A stretch of DNA of 64,000 nucleotides from Oscheius dolichura (lineage: Eukaryota; Nematoda; Chromadorea; Rhabditida; Rhabditidae): NCBI GenBank assembly GCA_932521035.1, contig OW051496.1:3286001-3350000 (forward strand). Direction: 5' to 3'. Shown piece after piece: positions 1 through 11,514 of the stretch. The translations under genes and the position numbers were made by a program. Numbering within the stretch: position 1 is the stretch's first letter; the number at the start of each line of letters is the position of its first letter. The notes beneath the pieces were generated by a model. That model did not search any database. It had not been told where the DNA came from and worked only from the letters and a program-made list of their open reading frames with translations.

Positions 1-448
1 CCTTAATAAACTGTAATATTTCAATCTGACTGTCCTTTACTGCCAAGCGGCTCAATTAGCGTCATTTCAACGTTCTTTAGGCTACACGAGATTATTCAAG
101 GCGTTATCTTTTCATTTATTCCCTCCATGTTCCAAAAGTTCCATAAATACTCGACCGTTATCAGCCTATTGTCGCTACATATCACCAAAGCTAACAGTCT
201 CCGCTATTTCTACCAGATTCAGAACATAAAATTTTCAAAATTCCAATATTTCATCTACATTTCGTCGTTTTGAACTGAAAACTGCCGGGACTATGGTCGG
301 TTTATCCATAGCTGGATCATATTCCTCAACACTGTTCAAAGACCAAATTAGTAAAAAATGATTGCACGGTTACTTCCGTTCAATTTTCCCAGAATTTCGA
401 ATTTGCGCTAAATTAGAAAAGCAATGAGAACACGATGGCCCAATTGAT
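1..448. other. No gene recognised (left edge)
   Basis: AT-rich sequence beyond the stop codon of the minus-strand receptor gene. I see no open frame with family similarity and no clear repeat. Confidence 0.4.
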
Positions 449-3400
449 TTATTTGATCTCTGGAGCATATTTAATTTTGAGGTTATCAATCGAGGCGACG
501 GCTTTGTGTCGTCGTCTCCTGAGATAGAGTGTCAACTTTCGGAGGGGAGTCATGATAAAAACACCGTAGGGAGGATAAACGACAAGATATGTGGATAAAG
601 TGACGGGGAACACGGACGCGCCCATCAGGATGGCTATATTCATCAGATCTGGAAGAAAAGAGGAGAATACTCTATGTTTCAGGAATTCTATAAAATTGAC
701 TGTTTTTGAGCAGTTTTAATGGATGAAAACATCATGTTTTTGTAATTGGGAACGGTATTCCTTCATCAGATTAACCTACCTGCTCTATTGGAATGTGTAA
801 TGAGTAGCACAGCTATGGCGGGGCAAATGAAGCCGACGATCACCAAAATTAGCACCATCTGAAAGAGATTTTCGATAAAACATTCTTCGTAGTTCCACAA
901 TAAGTTCAAATTTATATTCGAACAAAGAGACTATTGCATGTGACCGAAACAGTCTCTTTTTAATTTCAAGCCAAAACAAAAAAATTCAGTTGAACTGGCC
1001 GCTTTCAACCAGTTTTGTAACTAGTATATCTAGTCAATTTTTGGAGTGGAAACGCCTTCATGTGGACAGCAGCATGGCTAATTCGTCCCTTTATCAATTC
1101 CCCTCAAAACAGAGAAATGCAAAGCTGATAACAACAAAAACCTAGTAATGACAATTTTCGAATGGAATTATTTTTGTTTTCTACGCAAGTTATAAAATAG
1201 TCTTCCAGTTTCAGATAGCAATACAAGAAAGCTTCGGAACGATTTTCGAATAATGTCTTCCTCTATCTTGAAATACTGGAAGTCAACATCTAAAGGCAAC
1301 CTCTACATCGACTCTTCTTTTTTGTTCCAGCCCTTATCAACCCCTTCCAAAACCAAGAAACTTTCGAACTAACCTAACTCGATGGAGAAAGCTACAGTAT
1401 CCCGCCCCATATTTTTATTTCGATCGTCCGATTTGACCCATGTACTACTTGCAACCGTTATATGCTCATTATATTTCCAAACCAAAACATCAAATTTAGT
1501 TGAGCGTTCAATATTGGGAACCACTATTTCGCAACTATATTTAATCGATTCATTGAAACTTTTTTTGTGTTCTACACAGAGCAAGCAACAAGGCAAATCT
1601 GCTCATTTTATAAATTCGTCTCAAAACAAAACAATCAATTTATTTTCCAAAGCTTTTTTGTTTTCCATCACCCCTACTAAACAGTCTGTTTTATAAAACA
1701 TCATTGACATGAAATATAACTATTGAAGAGGCAACGTTTAAAAGAGAACTTTACACTCTTTGGAGTCCAAAGTCTGGACTATTTTCCTCATATTTGGTAT
1801 ATTATTTAAAAAGATCGGAAGAGACTAGCCCTTTCCATATTCCCCTTATTATGAATACCTTCCAAAACAAAAAAAAAAGAAGAAAAGATTCCCAAAACTG
1901 ACCATAGTAAGTACGGAGGCGAGCATAGTCTGATATTTGAGGGTGTTGCCGACGGCCAGCTCGGCTGTTTTTGTAGCGATCAGGTGGTAGATGACATAGC
2001 CACAAACAATTAGAATTAGATTGCCGCCGATCAACGAGCCGACGGCGATTAGGGCCACCACCAGGGAGAAGAAGTTGTCCGTCCCGAGGAGGAAGGCCAG
2101 CGTCTCCGACTTCCACAACCCGTCGTAGTGGACAAGGAACCGGGCCTCCGAGGAGATCTTCGTCTGGAGTTGGTCCTGGATACAGAGGGCGATCAGCGGG
2201 GTCGGCAGGATATAGGCGGCTCCGAAGACGGTCGCGTAGACAGAGAGCTTGGCCAGGATGTGGTTGAAGATATGCTGGGGACCGAGAACCGCGTCCATCC
2301 GGTAGTACATGGCCGGGACAATTGCAGCAAAGGCAGCTGAAAATGGGCTTTTCATCTCCGAACGAAGAGTATAGAAGGAAACGGTGAAAACTTATAGAAT
2401 TTGACACAATTGGTGGATAATTATTGAGAAGTGCGTGCGTGAGGAAAGGGGAACGTTGACTTGTAAAAATGTGAAACTACGGTAAGCTAATGTTGTGCTT
2501 TCCGAGAAGAGCTGATAAAGAGATGCCAATGCAAAAAAAAAAATTATCTGCTTCCTCTCTACATAGAGGTTCATTGAAATTGTATTTTTGATGGATTCAG
2601 GTAGATACTGGAAGAGTAGGGATATTTTTGATGAGGGAGCTAAAGAAAATACATTTACTTGGAGGGAACTACAATATCGTTCTTATAAACGGTCTACCAT
2701 AGAATCGCAGAACTAAATTCCATTCGAAAGAGTGATTATAAAGAGGAAGTAATACACAAGAAATTATGAAACGGGTTCATTCTGTTCTATGTCGGAAATT
2801 CAAAATGTATCAACTGCTCTACAAAACGAATCATTTGAGAGGGGAATTTCAATCGAGAAGGAGAAGCTTGTAGGAAAGGATCATAAAAGTTATTTTATTG
2901 ACGAAGATTTTCACAGGGAGTACGATGACATTCTCGACTAACAACTTGTAAAACTGAGCTCTGTTAGAAAAGCTATTTCTACTATTTCCAGCCATCGACT
3001 CAGGTGTAGTGAATGGAAAGGATGCTGTCAAGATAAAACAGCTGATTGAAACCTTTACTTAGCAAAGGGACGATTTCCAGTTGACGAAGCGAATTACAGA
3101 AGAATGCGCCATAATCACCAGGTTTCACGCCTCACATTAAAGGGATTGTCAGGGACTATGGATTAAAGATGCCTACATAACATAACATAGCCGGCTTAAC
3201 CAAAGTTGACCGATACCATTTTTAGAGTCTAGAGGACGAGGTAAACGTTCGCCAATAGGCGCCTTAGTGCCTCCTTATCCGTCTCTGTCTCCTCTACCGA
3301 TTGGCACCAAAAAATATTGTGACAAGCATTTACCTCGTCCTCTAGACTCTAAAAATGATATCGGTCAACTTTTGTTAAGCTGGCTATGTTTTGTTATGTA

Positions 3401-5309
3401 GGCATCTTTAATCCATAGTCCCTGACGGTCCCTTTAATAGGGCGCTTGCGAGTGAAGCTACTCCTGACACAACATCCACTTCCTCCCCTGTTTTCTCTTT
3501 GAGATAATCAAGAACAATCTCATCGATACCCCTCCCTCTCCACCGAAACAACAGTCGCACTACTCCAACCGCTCTATTCTTTTCAAAGAGTGGTTTGTTA
3601 TAACCCGCTTTGACATAGAAGATCTCGAACCGGTCGAATCTGCTCTTCCTTTCCCTGCCATTCTCCTGTCCTCTTCGCCATGGGGCGGGTCTACCGCATT
3701 ATATTCCGCCGCAATACCCCCAATCGAGGAGTTCTCTTCGCTGAAGGAGCCTTCGTCCGAAAGAACTACGAGGCTTCTGGATGTCTGTATATTCCCGAAG
3801 AGATGAAGGACGTTCTGACGGAAGAGGAGCTCGCGAAGATCTTCCAAAAGCGGGCAGCCGAATGCCGGAATTTCACTGTGATTCGCTACCCCGGCTACAC
3901 TTCGACGCCGATTCTCTTTGCCGGCGGGATGGGTGTTCACATTCCCTACCGCGTGGACAACCGCGAGCTGGGATTTCTCCATGTTCCCGAAGAAATGATG
4001 AAGATCTTGACGGCAGAGGAGCTGACAAAGAATGTCAAGGCAATTGTTAACCAGGAGAATAACTTCCTCCTGTACCGTGGTGACGGTTCTCCGTGTCCCC
4101 CCAAGACCAAATTGACGGATGCGGGTGATCTCGACAATTTGGTGATCAATAATGAGGAAGTGGACGAGAAGAACAATGTGGAGAAGGAGACGCTGAAGAA
4201 GCTCCCCGACGAGACTGCCGAGGACCAGGACAGGGACAAAGAAGACTCGGACGGGAAGACGGCCGACCAGCAGCGGGACGAGGTGCTGAATGAAGGGCAG
4301 GAGGAGGAGGCCCTTCTCCCTATGGAGAAGAGTGATCAGGAGAGCTATGCCTAATAAACTGATCTACACGAACTTAGTAGTATTGCTCATCACTTCTTGT
4401 TCTAGCGTTTCATTCCAGACATTTATGATTCCATCGAATGTTCTGTATACTTCGAATCGAAGTATTTCAACCAGAAATAGGCCTAGCCCAAAGAAAGTGA
4501 TTACCCCACTTTCCTTCCTGTTTCCGGCTGTTTTTGTGGAAGAAAAGGGCAAAGAGAAATAACTGGGGGCGTGCACCATTTGTTCCAGATGGTAAGCGTG
4601 AGATGAAGATCAGGAATCAATCAACAGTCAACAAACTACCGCCCTTTGTAAAATCTCAGAAACCTAAAATATTTACTACTGGGCTCTTGCTGATGATAAT
4701 AAAGCTACTGAAGGCTCGAAGTAACTTGAGCTCCCTTCTGGAAGAGAAGAATAGCCAGCAGGAAGGGGGAATGACTATACGAATGTCAACAAACGGGATT
4801 TTTCTCGTACAGTCGGGACTTTTTTTTAATATATTTTTAGTGGCTCAAAGAGGAATTGGTTCCAATCCTTTTTTCCTTTATTTGAAGGAGTCTCGAAACT
4901 TACCAGCAATAACAGTGATCAAGATTTCCAACTGAATTTCTGGTAAAATCCCGATCCAGGTGAATATTCCACGAAATTCGACGGCAATATAAGGAAGATA
5001 GACTAGAGGAGGGGACAGAATCGTCAAGTTTATCTCGAAAATTGTAGAACTGAAACGGATCGATTACTGTAGGGAATATAAGGCGACTTACATAAAGATG
5101 AGATGAAACAAGATCAATTTATAGGGCTTAGACCGTCCCTGTGGTGTCTTCTTGATGACACAATACAGTCCCAAACACGAAATGGGTACGGTAATTCCTC
5201 CCAGGACCTGAAACAGAAATTTTATAGAAAAAGAATAAATTGATACCTTCAACAGTACAAAATATACTGTAGGATCCGGATCAAAATAGGAATTGGTGAC
5301 ATTTTCCAT
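449..5309 (-). CDS. Srh-like seven-helix chemoreceptor, multi-exon
   Basis: Predicted G-protein-coupled chemoreceptor of the nematode Str/Srh superfamily, expected in the ciliary membrane of sensory neurons. Exons on the minus strand: about 5309-5247 (start, MENVTNSYFDPDP), 5212-5094 (helix 1, VLGGITVPISCLGLYCVIKK then TPQ), about 5040-4904 (helices 2-3), 2346-1898 (helices 3-5, including the AAFAAIVPAMYYRMDAV stretch where Srh proteins carry their conserved ENR-type motif), 859-781 (helix 6) and about 648-449 (helix 7 plus a basic tail). The sum is about 345 residues, normal for Srh. Donor and acceptor signals are good and phases join: the intron at 4903/2346 is phase 1 and yields an uninterrupted helix. 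That intron is about 2.5 kb and contains a plus-strand gene and a palindromic element. The family assignment rests on pattern recognition; Sri or Str are alternatives. Confidence 0.72.
3137..3437. repeat. TTAA-flanked MITE, copy 1
   Basis: An inverted-repeat element of about 300 bp. Its left end reads AGGGATTGTCAGGGACTATG and the right end is the complement with few changes. Long arms match inward, including the exact 20-base piece TAGAGTCTAGAGGACGAGGT or its complement on both sides. TTAA borders both ends. It lies in the big intron of the receptor gene, just upstream of the nested plus-strand gene. Confidence 0.85.
3680..4354 (+). CDS. Intron-nested single-exon protein with internal duplication, acidic tail
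   Basis: A 224-residue open frame of unknown function. I recognise no family. Residues about 18-75 and 77-136 form two diverged repeats: each starts with a GVLFAEG/PILFAGG motif, has a YIPEEMKDVLTEEEL or HVPEEMMKILTAEEL core (PEEM..LT.EEL), and ends with FTVIRYPG or NNFLLYRGDG. Residues about 150-224 are highly acidic and lysine-rich without hydrophobic segments, so the tail is probably disordered. No signal peptide or membrane segment is visible, which suggests an intracellular protein. The gene sits on the opposite strand within an intron of the Srh-like receptor. The repeat conservation and the coding-like base usage argue that it is real. Transcript data would be needed to prove expression. 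Confidence 0.6.
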   Translation: MGRVYRIIFRRNTPNRGVLFAEGAFVRKNYEASGCLYIPEEMKDVLTEEELAKIFQKRAAECRNFTVIRYPGYTSTPILFAGGMGVHIPYRVDNRELGFLHVPEEMMKILTAEELTKNVKAIVNQENNFLLYRGDGSPCPPKTKLTDAGDLDNLVINNEEVDEKNNVEKETLKKLPDETAEDQDRDKEDSDGKTADQQRDEVLNEGQEEEALLPMEKSDQESYA

Positions 5310-7379
5310 GATCCATTTGTACGGGGAGTGAGGTGTGTGTCGCAGGTGCTTTCCCGACTATTTGTGCCCTCTGGTGCGAGCCGTAAATTTATTACTAGAA
5401 TATATTATTCTGATTGGATTTGGCAGCAGTAGACGGCTAAAAAGTTGTTTTTATTCGGGTGAGACACCTCGAACTTCGAGCTGTTTGATTTATCAATGAG
5501 AAAGACGTAAGCGACGGTATAAAAGAGGCGCATGAAGGAAAAAAGAATTGGAAGGCAGTCGTTCACTTTATTTATTCCAATAAGAGGCAGTATAAGAGAA
5601 CACCGTAAAACAGAAAGAAATAAGAAGGAGGGCCAACCAAAAGCCTATATTTCTCCCAAGGAGAAATAGCGTGTGAGTTCAAAATTGGGATAGACACAGA
5701 CTTTGTTGACTTCTACTTTCAGCTCTGGTTTAATTATGACGCCCCTTGTTATGCTCCCTATGGGTTGGGAAACCTCGTTTTCTTGCAAAGTTTGTAGAAT
5801 AAAGGGTGAGAAAATGTTTGGAGGATGATTGAAAAGTGGAACAAAATATCCTCTGTATGAAGTAGTAACGACGGATCGTTAGTGACCATATAAGAGACCC
5901 CCTGAACAAAAAAAATTAGCAAGCGAATGAAGACACACAAATTACATTAGTAACTGAAAAGTGAGCGAGTATAAGACACGGCTATAAAACATAAAGAACG
6001 AAGATAGAGGGTCAATCAGAAGTCTTTTCGTCTTCCAATTGGAAAACAGATTGTGGGTTCAGAATACTCTGTGAAATAAATTATCACGCCCTTTTATTAT
6101 GGCTCTTACGTGTCGAGAAATCCCGTTTTCTTCCAACTCCAGCAGGAGACAACAACAAGGGACCCCCGCTGAAGAACGGTATTATGTGGATGCCACAGAA
6201 GTGGAACAGTTGAACAGTATTCCCAGCAGGCATCGAGTAATGGAATGGCATCAGCGACAGTATAAGAGAACACCGTAAAACTGCAAAAAAAGGACAAAGG
6301 GAGTCAATCAAATAGTGATTTCTGATCAATGGGGAGAAAAAACAAGGATTATTTCCCCGAGGAACAGATTTCTAACTGTAGTATTCCAGAGTGTTAGCGC
6401 TTCTCAGTATCCCCATTCTTTTCAACAGCAAGAAAACGGTGAATACGAGGAGAAATAGCCGCCAATTAGGTATATCAAAGTGTGGTAGACATTGATCAAT
6501 CAGTGGCTTGTTAGCGTTCTAGAAAAGTAGGGCCGAGAAAAGTAGGGCTAACATGAAACAAGGAGAAACTTATAAAAAGGTTCTTTGAAATATGGGAACA
6601 AATTGAGCGGACACAAGCGAATGATTGAGGATACTTCTAGTCTGGCATTTTCAAAGTTGAACTAAAACACATTTCAAATGCACGTAAAAACTACAAAATA
6701 TCCATTTCAACAACTAAATTAGTGGCTACAAAGGTTGAATACGTTTATATTTTATCGGGTTTGAAGTCTCCAAAACATTTTGCTAACGAGTTCCTACTGG
6801 TCTGTTAGTCGCGAAGGTTTATTACGAGACACACACGGAGCTACCGTATACTGTTTCTCACTTAAGAGTTCGATACGATCTACAAAAAATGTGGATGGTC
6901 GGACATATCGCAAAAGTTCAGAGGGTAGAGAAAAGACAATTAGAAAAGGAATGGTGTCAAAGACAAAAAGCTACGCGGACAAGTGAATTTATAGAGATTA
7001 TATGTCATTTCTGAAACACGAGCTTTCCTATTTTTATGGTAAACAGCCCTGTAAAAGTATTCTTCTTTTCCTTGACTATTTGCGAAAACTGTACAATCTA
7101 GGACACAGGCTTCGTTTCGATAAATATTACGACTGGAATTGCAAAAAAGCGATCAAAGTATTTCAGCAACAATGCGACCTTTCTATAACGAGAGGCCGTT
7201 GGTGTTATGGCTAATCCAATCCGGTCGTAATCTTCGTTGCTATACTGCACAAAGGGAGCTGATTCAATGAGAGGGATTAGAAAGGGAGCGGTGACTTCCA
7301 TCCTGAATCATTCTCTTCTCAATTGAAACGCTTCTCTAGTTGGTTGATTGAATGCACGTTGGTCTAACAAGAGAATGTT
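5310..7379. other. Intergenic; no gene recognised
   Basis: Holds a diverged tandem repeat (5586-6560, listed separately). The rest (6560-7379) contains only short open frames without recognisable domains. A TATAAAAG string at about 5518 has no convincing gene downstream. Confidence 0.4.
5586..6560. repeat. Diverged tandem repeat, about 3 units
   Basis: A module beginning CAGTATAAGAGAACACCGTA recurs at about 5589, 5969 (diverged) and 6252. Each copy is followed by an A-rich stretch, then a CCAACCAAAAG/GTCAATCAGAAG/GTCAATCAAATAG segment. Spacings are roughly 380 and 285 bases. Too diverged and too long for a satellite or CRISPR array; probably an old local amplification. Confidence 0.6.
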
Positions 7380-7834
7380 TTAAAGGAACAGTCTCGCATG
7401 GTTTTGCGCGCGTCCTCTTATGTTACGGTATCGGCATGCGCGCTGTTTGAATTCGGGGGTTTGATCGGCATTTTTACATTATTTTCATTTTTCTTTTGAA
7501 AAATATCATTGCAACACTTCAAAATCATCATATACGTGCTTGGGAATGATCAGCATAAAGAAATAATAACAGAAGAATCGTGAAACGAACAGAAATATTC
7601 CAATTCGTAATTAATACAAATTCTTCGGTGACAGCCATCCTACTGGCTTTAGAACTATTGTTTTGCTTCCGCTACATCTTATGGGTCAAACGGTATAGAA
7701 AACCCAGCGAAAATAAGCTGAAATGATATAAAAATAGAAAAAAACGTCAAAAAAGGTGTTTTCGATTCTAAATATTCAAACTGCGCGCGCGATCTCCGGA
7801 CTACGCTGGACCAAGTGCGAGACTGTTCCTTTAA
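7380..7834. repeat. TTAA-flanked MITE, copy 2
   Basis: About 455 bp. Ends read TTAA-AGGAACAGTCTCGCA and TGCGAGACTGTTCCT-TTAA. The outer eight bases match the other family members, while the next bases (TCTCGCA) differ from the CAGGGACC of most copies, so this is a subfamily. The interior contains GCGCGC-rich ends. Confidence 0.85.
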
Positions 7835-7936
7835 CTTTAGGCTGGCTTTTTCACCCAAGACCAAGTTATCATAGGGATCACTTTTTACGCTCTTTCGAAT
7901 GGTATGGGTCTTTCCTCAAAAAGCCAGCCTAAAGTT
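7833..7936. repeat. Small palindromic element abutting MITE copy 2
   Basis: Inverted arms AACTTTAGGCTGGCTTTTT and AAAAAGCCAGCCTAAAGTT enclose about 65 bases. The left arm begins at the last bases of the adjoining TTAA element, so one element probably inserted at the edge of the other. Confidence 0.75.
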
Positions 7937-8150
7937 ACAACATTCCCTTGTAAGCCAGGAAACAACGGAGTAGATTCACCTATATCCATGTCATAACATT
8001 TTTTCCCTGAAATTTGAACGAAAATTAAAACTTTGTAATTAGTTGAATACTTCTCTAACTGGACCGACTTGCCTTAAAAAATATAACATTGTAGTGAATT
8101 ACTTCAAAGGTTCCAATCAAAACTTGAATACAAACGGGCATTTATAATAT

Positions 8151-10714
8151 TTATTTATAAGATTGCTCATTATAATATGTGCATAGACGATCAGCCACTT
8201 GTTGAGAAATAATAATACACGATGGTTGATAACAAATAAAGGGAAGAGACGGTCCATCTCGCCACCGCTCTCCATCAAAAAGTTCAACTCGCGGATGATC
8301 TGACCCGCTTTCTTCACGCCCACCAATTGCATAGATCTCTCCGTTGAAGGCTATTCCAGAGAACCAGCCGCATGGATACTTCTTCGGAGGTAACGCCATC
8401 CATTTTCCACCTTTTTGCATTGCAAAAACTGGGGAAGCTGGCATCGTTTCATTGCTACCTCCGAGGCAAATGAGTAGGTTTCCATAAGCGACGAGAGAAT
8501 GATAGGCAAGAGCCGTTGGCATCTCGGTCAGTTCGGTCCAAACCCCGCTTTCTGGATCGAAACATTCCGTACTTTTCAAGTCATACAGAGCATGTCCACC
8601 ACTGACAAATATCTTGCCGTTCCATACTGCGACAGCAGCTGTGTCTCGGGCGTGTTTCATATCTCTAAATATTTGTTAATAGTTCAGTTCAAATTGATAA
8701 TATCACCGGGTTTCAAGTTGTCGTGATACCGTAAACCCTCTAATAGACCCCCCTCCTCCGTAAACGCGCTCTGTTAAACTGCTCTATCTGCCTTGCGCAA
8801 AAACACTAATGCCCCCGTTTTTCATGATTTTTTCTTGTATTAGTATGATCTTTAGACCCTAGATGTTGCCTTACAGAAGGAAAAAATAGAAGAAAACCCA
8901 TAAATAACAGAGTATTTTACTCTCAAAGTCGGTTAGATAGAGCATTTTAACAGAGCGCGCTTACGGAGGAGGGGGTTCTATTAGAGGTTTTACGGTACTT
9001 GCCAATAATCAAAAAGGATGGCTAACTTACGGCATTCTAGTCCATCTATCTATCTTCGGATCATATCGTTCCACACTTTTCAAAGTCTCTCGACCGCTAT
9101 CTCGTCCTCCAAACACCCAAATGAATCCATTCCAAGTTAAACAACTGTTCGTAATCGCAGTACGTCCGTGATTCATATCGGCCAACCGTGTCCACTTCAT
9201 ATTCTTCTCCAGTTTTTGTAATCTTTCAGGTTGATAAATGCCACCGAATACGTAGATTTCGTCATAGAGACAAACGACACCGCCGCCACGGCATTCAATT
9301 CGTGGTTTCAATTGAATCGGAATCCACCGGGAGCCATCACCACTCAACACTGCCACCTCATTATATGATCCTTTTCCTATGACCAAAATCTGAAAGAAGT
9401 TATAATTATCATATCACATGGTAAACAGAGAGTAAACTAACGGTGCTCTTAGAAAAACATTCTAATTTCTGTTCATCCACTCTGCCAAAATCCAGTTGCT
9501 TCGGTACTGTAGACGACGTATTCGCAAAATCTATGAGTGTAAAATATATGTGAGAAGTTTTCCAAGTTTTGTTGTGGTAAAATATCAATTCTATGATGAA
9601 TAGAAGAGTCAACTTTAAATTTTTGTTAAATAGTCAGCTGTTCCTCTTTCGTAAATGAATACATGGGCAAACGCTCGGGAGCGCCAAGTTACGTAACATA
9701 TCATGTGCCAAAGTTTGTAAGGCTACAGATTTTTTGTCCGGACAGCTGTTTCCTAACTTTCGCGCCTGCCCGTCGGCAGCAGAATCATAAATCTCACATT
9801 TGTTTCCATAACCTTCAGTGATATGATCCGGACGAGCCGGAAGAAAGTTAAGCATCTCATGGGTAGCATTCTTCAAATTTTCGTTCTCCTGCGCCGTATA
9901 GGCCAGCGTAACTTCAGCTAAGGCGCCCTCCAAGCAAATACGACCATCTTTACGAAAATTCATTTGAACCTTTTCATTATTGAAGAGGAGCTTCTAAAAA
10001 TATTTTTGAATGTTGCCATTTTCTATTTCCCAAGTAAAAAAAAGAAGTTTGCTCAGAATAAAACCCTATCGTCCCATCCCCAAAAAGAGAATATCCAAGA
10101 ATATGACAGTACTTACACTGTGTCTGTGTTTGCTGCCCCCGCGGGGGCATTCTAAGATCTGTGTAGTTGTGCTGGCTCTGGCATTGCGGTCCTCGTCATC
10201 CGAGGTCTTCTTACTTTGGCCAGCGGCATTTTTGCTTCCTACGACAGGGCCAGTAATCTCATCTTCTCTCTTGGCTCTTTCTTTAGATATCTTAACTTGA
10301 TCCGTCTCTAAATTCTTCGAGGAGACGGATTCTTTTCCTGTAAAAGCCTTTCCTGTATTCAAAATCTAAATTTTCGATATTATGTAATGTTTACCTTTGG
10401 AGAAAGAAGCAGCGACCTGCTCAAGATGTTGTCGTATTTTACTGACTTCGCAATAGGTCTCCTTTAATAAAGTGCTCATTTCAACAATCTGCTCCATTAA
10501 ATGGTTGACATCAGCTTGACTTTGCTCTTGGGAGCTTTTCAGGGTTTCTATAGCCGTCCAAACTGAAAATAGAAGGTATATTTTTTTAGAAAAAGATCCA
10601 AAATTTCTCACCATCATTTAGTCTTTCAATTTCCTCGACTAATTTTCTAATTTCCCGCTCTTTTTCTATTGTTATTGCTTGAGCTTCATACATTTTTAAA
10701 CGGTCGTCTTCCAT
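8151..10714 (-). CDS. Coiled-coil kelch-repeat protein (kelch gene 1)
   Basis: A seven-exon minus-strand model: 10714-10612, 10562-10395, 10352-10117, 9993-9693, 9530-9442, 9389-9031 and 8664-8151. All joins keep phase and total 1,770 nt (589 residues). Residues about 1-90 form a charged coiled coil (MEDDRLKMYEAQ start). A lysine/serine-rich linker follows, then a helical segment (about 170-265). Residues about 300-589 form a kelch beta-propeller with YVFGG, WVFGG and ISGG-type repeats (for example [17 protein letters not shown]). I see no BTB or BACK domain, so it does not look like a standard Cullin-3 adaptor. The start follows an acceptor-like TTTTTAG, suggesting trans-splicing. The last intron carries a palindromic element (8727-8997). 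Paralogs are kelch genes 2 and 3, with the same introns at the propeller start and middle. A role in protein binding is inferred; the exact partner is unknown. Confidence 0.8.
8727..8997. repeat. Palindromic (TIR) element in kelch gene 1 intron
   Basis: About 270 bp with near-perfect terminal arms starting TACCGTAAACCCTCTAATAG and continuing through a CCTCCTCCGTAA segment to GCGCTCTGTTAAA. The right end is its complement. It occupies most of the last intron and differs from the TTAA family. Confidence 0.8.
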
Positions 10715-10916
10715 GTCTAAAAATAGAGAAAATGAGAGAAAAAAGCATTGAATTAAAGGAAGAAATGCTTCAAGGTAATGGGGGCCAAATGATAACGGGG
10801 TCTACCCTGCTCTGTCTTAATCGATAACATGATATTGTTTGCTGGAGGAGAATGTGTCTTTTTACGCTAGTCTCCAATCAAGAAGAATTTTAGACCAAAT
10901 GGATGAATGAAAATAT

Positions 10917-10968
10917 GGGTCCGAGAACTTATTTCCGCGGGGAGCGCAGAAATAAGTTCTCGCACCCT
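10917..10968. repeat. Hairpin
   Basis: Arms CGAGAACTTATTTC and GAAATAAGTTCTCG flank a short GC-rich loop, giving a strong cruciform or RNA hairpin. Whether it is transcribed is unknown. Confidence 0.6.
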
Positions 10969-10990
10969 GAAAATATGGCTACTTTGGCTA

Positions 10991-11134
10991 TTATAATTCT
11001 TTTTCAAAAAATAGGGATACAGTAATTTGCTTCCGTTCGAGACCATTTGGGATCGGAGATCAAAATCGCAAAATTTGCCTGATTTTCAAGAAAACCGTGA
11101 TTACTGTATCCCTATTTTTTGGATAAGAACTATA
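10991..11134. repeat. Palindromic (TIR) element
   Basis: Inverted arms of about 35 bases with AAAAAATAGGGATACAGTAA near the left end and its complement near the right end. Flanked by TATA-type sequence, as for Tc1/mariner-like MITEs, but the target duplication is not certain. Confidence 0.7.
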
Positions 11135-11135
11135 T

Positions 11136-11281
11136 AGTCCGTTTCTAACGGATATGTTACGAGTTCAAATTTCGCGGCGCATTTCCGTTGCGGGACCAAG
11201 TCGGAGAAAGGACAGGTCCTACAGCAGCGCAGGCGCGACAGACCTTTAAATCCCGTGACATATCCGTTGGAAATGGACTGT
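11136..11281. repeat. Palindromic (TIR) element
   Basis: Left arm AGTCCGTTTCTAACGGATAT and right arm its near complement (ATATCCGTTGGAAATGGACT). It directly abuts the preceding element. Confidence 0.7.
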
Positions 11282-11514
11282 ATTCAAGTGAAATTTTATC
11301 AGCTTATCGCTAAATATTATCGAATTGCGCAAGTTGAGTCCAAACATGGCCATAAACTCCACAATGAAACGGAATAGAGAGATAACACCCATAACAATAA
11401 AGGACTTTTTGTCAAACGAAAATCAAGTACCGGACCATATGACCTTTTTGAATAGTTCATTACAAAATACTCGATATTTATTTATCACAGAATATAGGAT
11501 ATCAAAATTGTACA

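Larger units (their letters stand above)
10715..11514. other. Spacer between kelch genes filled with palindromes
   Basis: No gene is visible. Three inverted-repeat structures occupy much of the 800 bases: a hairpin at 10917-10968, one element at about 10991-11134 and one at 11136-11281. Confidence 0.6.

Noticed and set aside
5586-6560. CRISPR-like array
   Set aside because: Units are hundreds of bases long and diverged, and the genome is eukaryotic.
6780-7214. Two short plus-strand frames
   Set aside because: No domain, signal peptide or splice pattern; the base composition is like the surroundings.
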